Below, in pieces: positions 18,161 through 26,717 of a stretch of DNA of 64,000 bases; the stretch's first letter is position 1; each line of letters opens with the position of its first letter. The notes beneath the pieces were generated by a model. The model did not search any database, was not told the DNA's origin, and worked only from the letters and a program-made list of their open reading frames with translations. A program made the translations under genes and the position numbers. The DNA is from Gaetbulibacter saemankumensis DSM 17032 (GTDB lineage Bacteria > Bacteroidota > Bacteroidia > Flavobacteriales > Flavobacteriaceae), in assembly GCF_000425645.1 (NCBI RefSeq), contig NZ_KE384430.1:1103492-1167491 (forward strand). The letters are read 5' to 3'.

Positions 18161-18787
18161 AAGCGATTCGTTTAGTTTTGCTTGGTTTACTAAATCAACT
18201 AAGTTAGTTACTTTAAGTTTACGCATTAAGCGGGCTTTGTATGTACTAACCGTTTTTTCATTAATATCAAGCTCTTGTGAAATTTCTTTATTCTTTTTAC
18301 CAATGGTTAAAAGTTTTAAAACTTCAGATTCACGGGTGGATAATTTTTTGTAAAACGATCCAGATTTACTGCCTCTGGTACCGAATGCCAACTGTTGAGT
18401 TAACTCGTTACTTAAATAAATACCGCCTTCACTGACCTTAATTATCGCTTCGTTAATGGTAATTACATTTTCAGATTTGTGTAAATACCCTGAAGCACCC
18501 GCTTTTATAGCGTTAATGGCGTAAACCTCTTCAGGTTGCCCGCTAAAAATAATGGTTTTAATGTCTGGATAATCGTTTTTTAAATAACGTAGGAGAGTTA
18601 GTCCGTTAAGTTTAGGCAAATCAGCCTCAGTTAAAATAACGTCTACAGGATTATTTTTGATGTATTCTATAATGGCCTCACCATTGTCAACACTAGCAAC
18701 GATATCAATGTTCGAAGATGCTGAAAATAGAACCTCAAGCCCTTTCCTGGTAATAGGGTGGTTGTCTGCTATTAATAATTTTATCAT
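18155..18787 (-). CDS. LuxR/NarL-type response regulator with Glu at the phosphoacceptor site
   Basis: 210 residues: a receiver domain (about 1-115) followed by a LuxR-type helix-turn-helix (LSTRESEVLKLL, NEKTVSTYKARLMRKL). The phosphoacceptor position reads TEADLPKLNG, so the usual Asp is Glu54 (+4 from it is Pro58, as in the family). In the acidic pocket the usual DD pair is D8-N9; the conserved Lys is present in HKSE. The Glu could mimic permanent phosphorylation. No histidine kinase lies next to it. The gene converges on dnaG with a 6-bp overlap and no terminator between them. Confidence 0.9.
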   Translation of the reverse strand: MIKLLIADNHPITRKGLEVLFSASSNIDIVASVDNGEAIIEYIKNNPVDVILTEADLPKLNGLTLLRYLKNDYPDIKTIIFSGQPEEVYAINAIKAGASGYLHKSENVITINEAIIKVSEGGIYLSNELTQQLAFGTRGSKSGSFYKKLSTRESEVLKLLTIGKKNKEISQELDINEKTVSTYKARLMRKLKVTNLVDLVNQAKLNESLL

Positions 18788-18883
18788 AATGTCAAAGCTT
18801 ATTATAAGTTAGAGAGAATATTATAATTGAGAGAATAAGCTTGCAGTAAAAGTAATGCTTTTTTAAATAATTTACAATTTTTA

Positions 18884-19669
18884 TTACAAATTGTTTGGTA
18901 TTTCGCAAATAGGTATAGGAATCATCTTATGTTTGTTCGCTGTGTTGAACTTTTTATAGATTTCAAATACTGTTTTTTGTCTTCCTTTAAAATCGCTTAT
19001 CGTTTTACCTTGCTCATCCATGGCCATAGCCCATTCCAATTCCGGGTAGGATGCACCGATTTGATCTTCATCGGTTCTGTCGTCACCCCAAAGACCATCT
19101 GTTGGGGCGGCGTCAATAATATCTTGGTTAATTCCTAAATATTCTGCTATGGTATATACTTCTGTTTTTAATAAATCGGCTATCGGACTTAAATCTACAC
19201 CCCCATCACCGTATTTCGTGTAGAATCCAACACCAAAATCTTCAACTTTATTTCCTGTTCCTGCTACTAATAGCTTATCTAGTGCAGCAAAATAGTAAAG
19301 TGAAGTCATTCTTAGTCTTGCTCTGGTGTTGGCAAGTGACATGAAACGCTCCTCCTCATTTTCAACGGGAGGTAAGCTCGCTACTAAACTGTCAAAGACT
19401 GGTGTAAGGTTCACCTGTGTCATACTAACATTATCAAATCTAGACTGCATCCATTTAATATGATTTAAGGCGCGGCTAACCTGTGAAGGAGCCTGGTGAA
19501 TAGGCATTTCTAAACATAAAAGGGGTAAACCAGTTTTGGCGCAAAGAGTTGATGTTACAGCAGAATCAATACCTCCTGAAACGCCAATAACAAATCCCTT
19601 CATGCCAGCGTTTGTAGCGTAGTCTTTTAACCAATTTACAATATAGTCTACAACTTTTTCTGTTTGCAT
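18884..19669 (-). CDS. nadE: NH3-dependent NAD+ synthetase
   Basis: 261 residues from the ATG at 19669; 20 extra codons lie upstream in frame but are poorly family-like. NadE amidates nicotinic acid adenine dinucleotide to NAD+. The ATP pyrophosphatase P-loop is GVSGGIDSAV, and later blocks such as GTGNKVEDF, FTKYGDGGVDLSPIADLLKT and the QIGASYPELEWAM region match the ammonia-dependent class, which lacks the glutaminase domain. It is divergent from gldB. Confidence 0.95.
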   Translation of the reverse strand: MQTEKVVDYIVNWLKDYATNAGMKGFVIGVSGGIDSAVTSTLCAKTGLPLLCLEMPIHQAPSQVSRALNHIKWMQSRFDNVSMTQVNLTPVFDSLVASLPPVENEEERFMSLANTRARLRMTSLYYFAALDKLLVAGTGNKVEDFGVGFYTKYGDGGVDLSPIADLLKTEVYTIAEYLGINQDIIDAAPTDGLWGDDRTDEDQIGASYPELEWAMAMDEQGKTISDFKGRQKTVFEIYKKFNTANKHKMIPIPICEIPNNL

Positions 19670-19760
19670 ATTAAATAATTTAATTCTAAGAATAGTACCT
19701 TTGCAAACAAAAATAAACGAAAGCATCAATTAATAAAAATATATAGTCTTTAACTTTTCT

Positions 19761-20720
19761 ATGAAACACTTATTAACTTCACTATTAATAATTTTACTAG
19801 CAGTTTCGTGTAGAAAGACATCGGATTTAGAAATTGAAATAGCCAAGATTAATACAGATGCACAAATAGAACGTTTTGATGTGTTGTTTTCTAAAGTAAC
19901 TGCAGAAAATCTAAGGGCGTTGAAACAAGATTATCCGTTTATGTTTTCAAATGCATATGAAGATTCGTTCTGGTTAGATAAGGCATCAGATAGTCTTCAA
20001 AGAAAATTGTTTAAAGAAGTTTATAAAACATTTGGAGATTTTAGTGATACCGAAGTGGAAATAGAATCTTTATTTAATCATTTAAAATATTATTTCCCGG
20101 AATTTCATGTCCCCCGAGTTATTACAACTACTAGTGATGTTGATTATCGAAATCGGGTAATTGTTACAGATACGATTGCAGTTGTAGCTTTAGATAATTA
20201 TTTGGGTAGTGAGCATGAATTTTACCAAAGTATCCCAGCCTATTTAAAAGCTAATTTTGAAAAGAAGCAGGTAGTGGTTGATTTGGCAGGCGTTTATGCC
20301 GAACGCTATATTTATCAAAAGAATAAGACTTTTCTTGACGCCATGATTTATTTTGGGAAGCAATTGTATTTTAAGGATCTCGTTATTCCTTTTAAGTCAG
20401 AGGCTGAGCGCATGGGCTATACTAAATCGCAATTAGAGTGGGCCGAACTTAATGAAAGTTATATCTGGCGTTATTTTATAGAACGGGAAATGCTTTATAG
20501 GACTAATAAAGAGTTGGAAAGTCGATTTATAATAGATGCGCCTTTTTCTAAATTTTACTTAGAGGGTATCGATTCTGAATCTCCAGGCCGATTGGGGCAA
20601 TATATGGGTTGGCAAATTGTAAGAGCCTATATGGAGCATAATCAAGTGTCATTAAAGGATATGCTGAAAACCAATCCTGAAGAAATATTTAATAATTCAA
20701 AGTTTAAACCTCGTAAATAA
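19761..20720 (+). CDS. gldB: Gliding motility lipoprotein GldB
   Basis: 319 residues. The N-terminal hydrophobic stretch ends in a lipobox (LLAVSC, Cys17), so it is an exported lipoprotein. The pattern IERFDVLFSK, DYPFMFS and the C-terminal LGQYMGWQIVRAYM matches GldB of Flavobacterium johnsoniae as I know it. GldB is needed for gliding in that species; a biochemical role is not established. It overlaps gldC at the stop/start (TAATG), a known gene order, and is divergent from nadE. Confidence 0.9.
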   Translation: MKHLLTSLLIILLAVSCRKTSDLEIEIAKINTDAQIERFDVLFSKVTAENLRALKQDYPFMFSNAYEDSFWLDKASDSLQRKLFKEVYKTFGDFSDTEVEIESLFNHLKYYFPEFHVPRVITTTSDVDYRNRVIVTDTIAVVALDNYLGSEHEFYQSIPAYLKANFEKKQVVVDLAGVYAERYIYQKNKTFLDAMIYFGKQLYFKDLVIPFKSEAERMGYTKSQLEWAELNESYIWRYFIEREMLYRTNKELESRFIIDAPFSKFYLEGIDSESPGRLGQYMGWQIVRAYMEHNQVSLKDMLKTNPEEIFNNSKFKPRK

Positions 20721-21055
20721 TGTCGAAAAATCATACTTCCAAAATAGAATTAAATGTAGAACTGGATGAAAATAAAATTCCAGAAAAATTATCATGGACC
20801 GCAGAAGATGGCGGTATAACAAATGCCGAAGCAAAAGCGATGCTACTATCTGTTTGGGATTCTGAAGCTCAGGAAACCTTACGTATCGATTTGTGGACTA
20901 AAGACATGCCTGTCGATGAAATGAAAGTGTTTTTTCATCAAACCTTAGTTGCAATGAGTAATACTTTTAACAAAGCGACACAAGATGAAAAAATGACTGC
21001 CACTATGAAAGATTTCTGCGATTATTTTGCAGAGAAACTGGAACTTAAAAAATAA
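20720..21055 (+). CDS. gldC: Gliding motility protein GldC
   Basis: 111 residues, no signal peptide, soluble. The sequence (KIELNVELDENKIPEKLSW, then DMPVDEMKVFFHQTL) is typical of GldC, which in F. johnsoniae improves rather than strictly enables gliding. The ATG overlaps the stop of gldB by one base, so they are translated from one mRNA. A strong bidirectional terminator follows and separates it from the rod-shape operon. Confidence 0.9.
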   Translation: MSKNHTSKIELNVELDENKIPEKLSWTAEDGGITNAEAKAMLLSVWDSEAQETLRIDLWTKDMPVDEMKVFFHQTLVAMSNTFNKATQDEKMTATMKDFCDYFAEKLELKK

Positions 21056-21069
21056 TTTATTGAAGGCAT

Positions 21070-21105
21070 AAAAAAAGCGTATTTTTAAATGAATACGCTT
21101 TTTTT
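21070..21105. terminator. Bidirectional terminator between gldC and rodA
   Basis: AAAAAAGCGTATT pairs with AATACGCTTTTTT around an 8-nt loop, giving a T-run on either strand. It ends the gldBC unit and the minus-strand mre operon. Confidence 0.88.
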
Positions 21106-21124
21106 ATATATATGATATACATGT

Positions 21125-22402
21125 TTACCATTCGTTAATTCTGTTTGAATCAAGTTTGATAAATATAAAAAGTAAAATAGTAAATGCCCAAAGACCGGAA
21201 CCTCCGTAACTAAAAAGAGGCAAAGGGATACCAATGGTTGGAATCAGGCCCATAACCATTCCTATGTTAATAAAGAAGTGAATAAATATTATAGATGCCA
21301 CACTATAACCATATATACGACTAAATTGTGATTTTTGAAGTTCGGCTAAATGTAAAATTCTCAATAGTAATAGAACAAAAAGAATAACGACCATTGAACT
21401 TCCAATGAATCCCCATTCTTCCCCGACTGTGCTAAATATATAATCGGTGTGTTGTTCCGGTACAAATTTACCTGTAGTTCTTGTGCCTTCTAAGTACCCT
21501 CTGCCAGTGAGTCCACCAGAACTGATAGCTTTTTCGGACTCGTTTAAATTATAAGCGAAAGTTTGTTTCATCCGCTGTAATTTTTCAGGGTCTTTTTCTA
21601 ATCTAAGCCACAAACTAATGCGATCTTTTTGATGTGGTTGTAATACCGAATTATAAAAGAATTTAATCGAAAAAGAAATAGCGACTGTTGCAATAAAAGC
21701 TAAGATGGTTAATACGAAGGATGTTTTTCTTCGGTTTAAAAAATAATATCCGAAAATTAAGCTAGCGCCTATAATAGACGTAATGATTCCACCAAATTTT
21801 AAAGATAATACTGAAATTAAAATCAGCGCTACAGCAATATTTAAATAAATTTTAGGTAAGCCCTCGCGGTAAAGCACAAAGAAAAAAGCTCCGTAAACGA
21901 TAGTGCTGCCCGTGTCGTTTTGTAATAACACCAAAACAGCGGGAGTGCCTATTATAATAAAGGTTTTTATTTGATCTTTAAAGGTTTTTATGTTGGTGTT
22001 CAAGTCACTTACATATTTTGCGACGGCTAGAGCTGTTGCTGTTTTTGCAAATTCACTGGGTTGAATAGTCATGCCTCCAATACCATACCAAGAGGTAGCC
22101 CCGTTTACATTTTTGCCAAATACAAATAACCCAACCAAGGATAACATGGATATGATATAGATTATACTAGAAAATCGTTCGTAGAATTTAGCATCAATGG
22201 CTAGCAGTAGCACGATAAGTCCGAATGTTAAAAAAATAAATATAAGTTGTTTTCCATATGATTGTGAGAAATCGAAATAATCAATGGTGTATTCAGTGTG
22301 AGAGGCAGATACAATGTTAAGCCAACCAAAACCTACTAGCATTAAAAAGAGGATGATGGTGATCCAATCGAATTTAAAATATTTGTGAGTTTCTCTTGGC
22401 AT
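21125..22402 (-). CDS. rodA: Rod shape-determining glycosyltransferase RodA (SEDS family)
   Basis: 425 residues with about ten membrane helices. SEDS proteins polymerise peptidoglycan glycan strands together with a class B penicillin-binding protein. Visible motifs are the conserved QPSEFAK, NDTGST and the C-terminal PLPLFSYGGSGL. It shares its ATG region with the PBP2 stop (1-bp overlap), forming the usual polymerase/transpeptidase pair at the end of the mreBCD operon. Confidence 0.96.
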   Translation of the reverse strand: MPRETHKYFKFDWITIILFLMLVGFGWLNIVSASHTEYTIDYFDFSQSYGKQLIFIFLTFGLIVLLLAIDAKFYERFSSIIYIISMLSLVGLFVFGKNVNGATSWYGIGGMTIQPSEFAKTATALAVAKYVSDLNTNIKTFKDQIKTFIIIGTPAVLVLLQNDTGSTIVYGAFFFVLYREGLPKIYLNIAVALILISVLSLKFGGIITSIIGASLIFGYYFLNRRKTSFVLTILAFIATVAISFSIKFFYNSVLQPHQKDRISLWLRLEKDPEKLQRMKQTFAYNLNESEKAISSGGLTGRGYLEGTRTTGKFVPEQHTDYIFSTVGEEWGFIGSSMVVILFVLLLLRILHLAELQKSQFSRIYGYSVASIIFIHFFINIGMVMGLIPTIGIPLPLFSYGGSGLWAFTILLFIFIKLDSNRINEW

Positions 22403-24285
22403 TATTCTATAACTTGTAAGGTGGTTTCTCCATTAATTTTAAAAGGTTTACCAGAATACGGTTTAGCGTATTCATGTTCCAAACTGTGTTTTAATATCCA
22501 ATCTTCTAGATCGGTTCTGGTAATTTCACCTTTAATGTATTTTTCAATTATTAAACTTGCAATTTTTCCCGCAAAACGACTACCCCAATAGCCGTTTTCT
22601 ACAAATACAGCCAAGGCTATTTTAGGATTGTCTTTTGGTGCAAATGCAACAAATATGGAATGGTCAGTTAGTTGCGTTTTTACACCGTCAATTTTTACAA
22701 AATTTTCAGCTGTCCCTGTTTTTCCACATATTTCTATCCCGGGCACGCGAATGAAGGAAGCAGTCCCTTTATTATAAACATCGTACATTCCCTGTATAAT
22801 AGGTTCAAAATTTTCTTTATCGATACTCGTAAATTTTGGAGTCGTATATTTACTATCTACGGTATCATTTTCAATAGATTTGATAATGTGTGGTGTGTAA
22901 AAGTAGCCTCTATTTCCGATGGCCGCAACCATATTAGCTAACTGAATAGGGGTGGCTTCAACTTCCCCTTGTCCAATAGCATTAGATATATTATAGGTGG
23001 AAACCCATCGACCTTTACCATACCAACGATCGTAAAAATCGCCATCAGGAACACGTCCTTTGCTACCAACTTTTAAGTCGTAGCCTAAATAATTTCCTAA
23101 CCCAAAACTTTTTACATGGTCACTCCATACATCCATGCCTTTTTTTGGGGAATCATATTTTTCAATAATTCTGCGGTAAACATTTGCAAAATAGGCGTTA
23201 CAAGATTGCGCAATACCATTGGTCATATCAAGCGGACTTGTATGGTGGTGGCAACCAGTTAATCGTCGGCTACCCAAATAATAACCCATTCTACAGCTAA
23301 ATCGTTCTTGAGGTGTTACCACGCGCTCCTGTAAACCAATGAGAGCATTTAAAACTTTAAAAGGTGAACCCGGAGGGTATTGCGCTAATAAACTACGATT
23401 AAATAGTGGCTTTGCAATGGTATCGGTATAAAGTTTACTGAAATTTTTAGAGCGCTCACGACCAACCAATTGATTCGGGTTATATGTAGGAGCCGAAATC
23501 ATAGCTAATATTTCTCCGCTGCTTGGTTCTATGGCTATAATGCCTCCGCGTTTGTTTTGCATTAAGCGTTCTCCGTAAGCTTGTAAGTCGGCATCAATGG
23601 TAATGGTTATATCTTTTCCTGGTTGTGGTAAAGTATCGTAAATACCATCTTTATATGGGCCTATATTTCTATTGAACCTGTCCTTTTGAATAAATTTAAT
23701 ACCTTTTACCCCGCGTAAGACATCTTCATAAGAAGCTTCAACACCATCTTTGCCAATAAGGTCTCCCATTTTATAATAGGGATCTTTTCTAATAATGGCA
23801 TGGTTAACTTCTCCAATATCTCCTAAAACGTTGGCTCCAATAGTTGTTTGATAATGTCTTAGCGAACGCTTTTGGATATAGAATCCTTCAAATTTTCGCA
23901 TCTTTTCCTGAAGTACGGCATAATCTTCTTTTGAAAGTTGTGCTATAAAAACGGAGGGTAAGCGTGGAGAATAGCGGTAAGCCCTTTGATATATTTCTTT
24001 AAATTTTTCCTTGTTAATTTTAAGGAGATTACAGAATTCTACCGTGTCTAAAGGTTTTACTTCTCTAGGAATGACCATGACATCGTAGGATGGTTGATTC
24101 GCAACTAATAATTTACCATTGCGGTCGTAAACAAATCCTCGTTTAGGGTAATCGTAAACTTTTCTAATAGCATTATCTTCAAACAAACTTTGTTCGCTTG
24201 AAGTGTAAACCTGCAAATAGAAGAGTCTTGAAATAAATAAAAGCCCAACTAAAATGATAGAAATGTATAGTAAAAATTGCCTCAT
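22402..24285 (-). CDS. mrdA: Penicillin-binding protein 2 (class B transpeptidase)
   Basis: 627 residues: one N-terminal membrane anchor, a dimerisation/pedestal domain, then the transpeptidase domain. Active-site motifs are SxxK in YPPGSPFK, SxN in QSCNAYF, and KTG in ICGKTGTAEN. It crosslinks peptidoglycan during cell elongation. The start overlaps the mreD stop by 4 bp and the stop overlaps rodA by 1 bp. Confidence 0.96.
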   Translation of the reverse strand: MRQFLLYISIILVGLLFISRLFYLQVYTSSEQSLFEDNAIRKVYDYPKRGFVYDRNGKLLVANQPSYDVMVIPREVKPLDTVEFCNLLKINKEKFKEIYQRAYRYSPRLPSVFIAQLSKEDYAVLQEKMRKFEGFYIQKRSLRHYQTTIGANVLGDIGEVNHAIIRKDPYYKMGDLIGKDGVEASYEDVLRGVKGIKFIQKDRFNRNIGPYKDGIYDTLPQPGKDITITIDADLQAYGERLMQNKRGGIIAIEPSSGEILAMISAPTYNPNQLVGRERSKNFSKLYTDTIAKPLFNRSLLAQYPPGSPFKVLNALIGLQERVVTPQERFSCRMGYYLGSRRLTGCHHHTSPLDMTNGIAQSCNAYFANVYRRIIEKYDSPKKGMDVWSDHVKSFGLGNYLGYDLKVGSKGRVPDGDFYDRWYGKGRWVSTYNISNAIGQGEVEATPIQLANMVAAIGNRGYFYTPHIIKSIENDTVDSKYTTPKFTSIDKENFEPIIQGMYDVYNKGTASFIRVPGIEICGKTGTAENFVKIDGVKTQLTDHSIFVAFAPKDNPKIALAVFVENGYWGSRFAGKIASLIIEKYIKGEITRTDLEDWILKHSLEHEYAKPYSGKPFKINGETTLQVIE

Positions 24286-24788
24286 TTAGTTTTTTTACCA
24301 AAAATTATAAGTGAGATGATACACAATAAAATAGTAAATATACTAGAGAATAACGCTTTTTGGAGGATTAAAATTATTTTCGTTGCGCTAAATATTTCTA
24401 AAGAAAATAATATGACATGATGGGCTATGGTTAATAGAGTGATGTACATTATTTTTGAACTATAATCTACATTTTCAAACTTAATGGTTTGATATTCGTA
24501 GAGCGTTCCAAAGGCATTTTTTAAGGCGAGTGGTCGGGCATAAGCAATAAACACGCTGGCCGCAGCATGAATGCCTCCAGAGTCTTGAAATAAATCTATA
24601 GTTAAGCCAATTAAGAAACTTAAAAACATAAGCGTCATTCTGTTGTTCTTAATCGGGTATAAAGCAATGAATAATATGTATGGGTATGGGTTGATATACC
24701 CAAGAAAATTAATATGATTACATATTAGTACCTGAACCATTACCAATATGATAAACCGAAGACTATTTGTATAGAAGGCACTATTCAT
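24282..24788 (-). CDS. mreD: Rod shape-determining protein MreD
   Basis: 168 residues with five or six hydrophobic segments, matching MreD in length and topology. MreD is an inner-membrane part of the elongasome. The primary sequence is weakly conserved, so the call rests on position between mreC (1 bp apart, adjacent) and PBP2 (4-bp overlap) as well as on the GLTIDLFQDSGGIHA block typical of the family. Confidence 0.9.
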   Translation of the reverse strand: MNSAFYTNSLRFIILVMVQVLICNHINFLGYINPYPYILFIALYPIKNNRMTLMFLSFLIGLTIDLFQDSGGIHAAASVFIAYARPLALKNAFGTLYEYQTIKFENVDYSSKIMYITLLTIAHHVILFSLEIFSATKIILILQKALFSSIFTILLCIISLIIFGKKTK

Positions 24789-25601
24789 TTAGTTTTCGTT
24801 TATTAAATTATTAATTTCTTTAGCATCAACATTTTCAATGATGTATACATGTTCTAAATTCGTCATGTCATTAAATAACTTTACATCAATCTCATAATAG
24901 TTTTCTGCTAAATCTAGCTTGAAATTATCGACAGTTCCAACTGGAATACCTTCGGGAAATATAGAGGATCGTCCTGATGTAACGATGGTGTCTCCTTTAA
25001 TTACCGGGGCAATTTTTGGAATATCTATGAGTTGTGCTAGGGCAGGATCTTTACCATTCCAAGTTAGGGTGCCGAAGTGATTCGATTTTTTTAACTGTGC
25101 ACTAATTTTACTGGTTGTGTTTAAAACTGAAATGGTTGTAGCATAATTTTTGCTAGTATGATCAATGATTCCAACAATACCTAAATTGGTGATAACTCCA
25201 AAATCTTGTTGAATACTATCTTTTTCACCCTTATTTATAAGGAGAATGTTGTCGGTACTCGTATAAGTATTTCTAATAATATTGGCAGCGGTAAATTTGT
25301 AAAGTACATTTTTAATACTATCGGTAAAAACTGAATCTATTTGACTTTCGGAATTGTATAGAAGCGACTTTAATCGGTTATTTTCTTCAACTAATAAATC
25401 GTTTTGGTATTTTAAATTGAAATATTCACTGATGCTATTTAGTGAGTTATAAACACCGCCTGTTAAGAAATTGGCAGAATTAATAAATTTACTTTTGTGA
25501 TACGAATGCGATTGAATTGTAAATAAGATTGAAATAGAAAACAGCAACAAGAAGAACAAAAAAGTTTTGTTTCTTATTATAAAATTAATAATCTGTTGCA
25601 T
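24789..25601 (-). CDS. mreC: Rod shape-determining protein MreC
   Basis: 270 residues: an N-terminal membrane helix (about 12-28), a short coiled coil (about 60-80) and two periplasmic beta domains, ending with NLEHVYIIE. MreC links MreB to the periplasmic synthesis machinery. It is second in the operon, 11 bp after mreB and directly before mreD. Confidence 0.94.
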   Translation of the reverse strand: MQQIINFIIRNKTFLFFLLLFSISILFTIQSHSYHKSKFINSANFLTGGVYNSLNSISEYFNLKYQNDLLVEENNRLKSLLYNSESQIDSVFTDSIKNVLYKFTAANIIRNTYTSTDNILLINKGEKDSIQQDFGVITNLGIVGIIDHTSKNYATTISVLNTTSKISAQLKKSNHFGTLTWNGKDPALAQLIDIPKIAPVIKGDTIVTSGRSSIFPEGIPVGTVDNFKLDLAENYYEIDVKLFNDMTNLEHVYIIENVDAKEINNLINEN

Positions 25602-25612
25602 GCGTTATTATC

Positions 25613-26641
25613 CTATTTAATCAATACACTTTTGTATTTATGCAAATTTTTAAGGGTTATGCCCGTGCCGCGAACTACAGCGCGTAGTGGGTCTTCTGCG
25701 ATATAAACAGGTAAGTCGGTTTTTTGAGATAAACGCTTGTCTAAGCCTCGTAACATAGAGCCTCCACCTGCTAAATAGATACCAGTATTATAAATGTCAG
25801 CAGCTAATTCAGGAGGGGTTTGCGATAGGGTTTCCATAACAGCATCTTCAATGCGTAGAATGGATTTATCTAATGCTTTAGCAATTTCTCTGAAAGAAAT
25901 GGAAACCTGTTTTGGTTTACCTGTTAATAAATCACGTCCTTGAACACTCATGTCTTCAGGAGGTAATTCTAAATCTTCGGTAGCCGCTCCAATTTGAATT
26001 TTTATTTTTTCGGCTGTGCGTTCACCAACATATAAGTTGTGTTGTGTACGCATGTAATAAACAATATCATTGGTAAAAACATCCCCCGCAATTTTTACCG
26101 ATTTATCACACACAATACCACCTAGAGCAATGACTGCAATTTCGGTAGTACCACCACCTATGTCTACAACCATATTTCCTTTAGGTTGCATAATATCAAC
26201 ACCGATACCAATGGCCGCAGCCATTGGTTCGTGTATTAAATAAACTTCTTTACCATTTACGCGCTCTGCACTTTCTTTAACCGCACGCATCTCTACTTCT
26301 GTAATCCCAGAAGGAATACAAATTACTAATCGAAGGGCCGGAGTAAAGAACTTCTTTTTAAGAGCTGGTATGTTTTTAATAAACATACTCATCATTTGCT
26401 CTGAAGCATCAAAATCTGCAATAACCCCATCTTTTAAGGGCCGGATGGTTTTAATGTTTTCATGAGTTTTACCTTGCATTAAACTGGCTTCCTGTCCTAC
26501 AGCAATTATTTTTCCAGAAACACGATCGCGTGCTACTATAGAAGGCGCATCGACGACCACTTTATCGTTATGAATAATTAATGTATTAGCAGTACCTAAA
26601 TCTATTGCAATTTCTTCGGTTAAGAAGTCAAAAAAGCCCAT
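25613..26641 (-). CDS. mreB: Rod shape-determining actin homologue MreB
   Basis: 342 residues. Actin-fold nucleotide-binding blocks are visible: IDLGTANTLI near residues 15-24, VVDIGGGTTEIAVI in the middle, and YLAGGGSMLRGL toward the C-terminus. MreB filaments at the inner membrane organise elongation. It is the first gene of mreBCD-mrdA-rodA, 76 bp after purH. Confidence 0.97.
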   Translation of the reverse strand: MGFFDFLTEEIAIDLGTANTLIIHNDKVVVDAPSIVARDRVSGKIIAVGQEASLMQGKTHENIKTIRPLKDGVIADFDASEQMMSMFIKNIPALKKKFFTPALRLVICIPSGITEVEMRAVKESAERVNGKEVYLIHEPMAAAIGIGVDIMQPKGNMVVDIGGGTTEIAVIALGGIVCDKSVKIAGDVFTNDIVYYMRTQHNLYVGERTAEKIKIQIGAATEDLELPPEDMSVQGRDLLTGKPKQVSISFREIAKALDKSILRIEDAVMETLSQTPPELAADIYNTGIYLAGGGSMLRGLDKRLSQKTDLPVYIAEDPLRAVVRGTGITLKNLHKYKSVLIK

Positions 26642-26717
26642 GTGCAGATTGTGAGTTTAGAGGTTAATTTACGTATTGCGTAAATGTAATAAAAGTTAAT
26701 AAATATTATCTACTTAA

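Noticed and set aside
19670-19729. Longer nadE start, 20 codons upstream
   Set aside because: The extra residues are hydrophobic and unlike NadE; the ATG at 19669 gives the family N-terminus.
26667-26685. Hairpin ATTTACG/CGTAAAT upstream of mreB
   Set aside because: Only 7 bp with two G-C pairs and no T-run; consistent with chance in AT-rich DNA.
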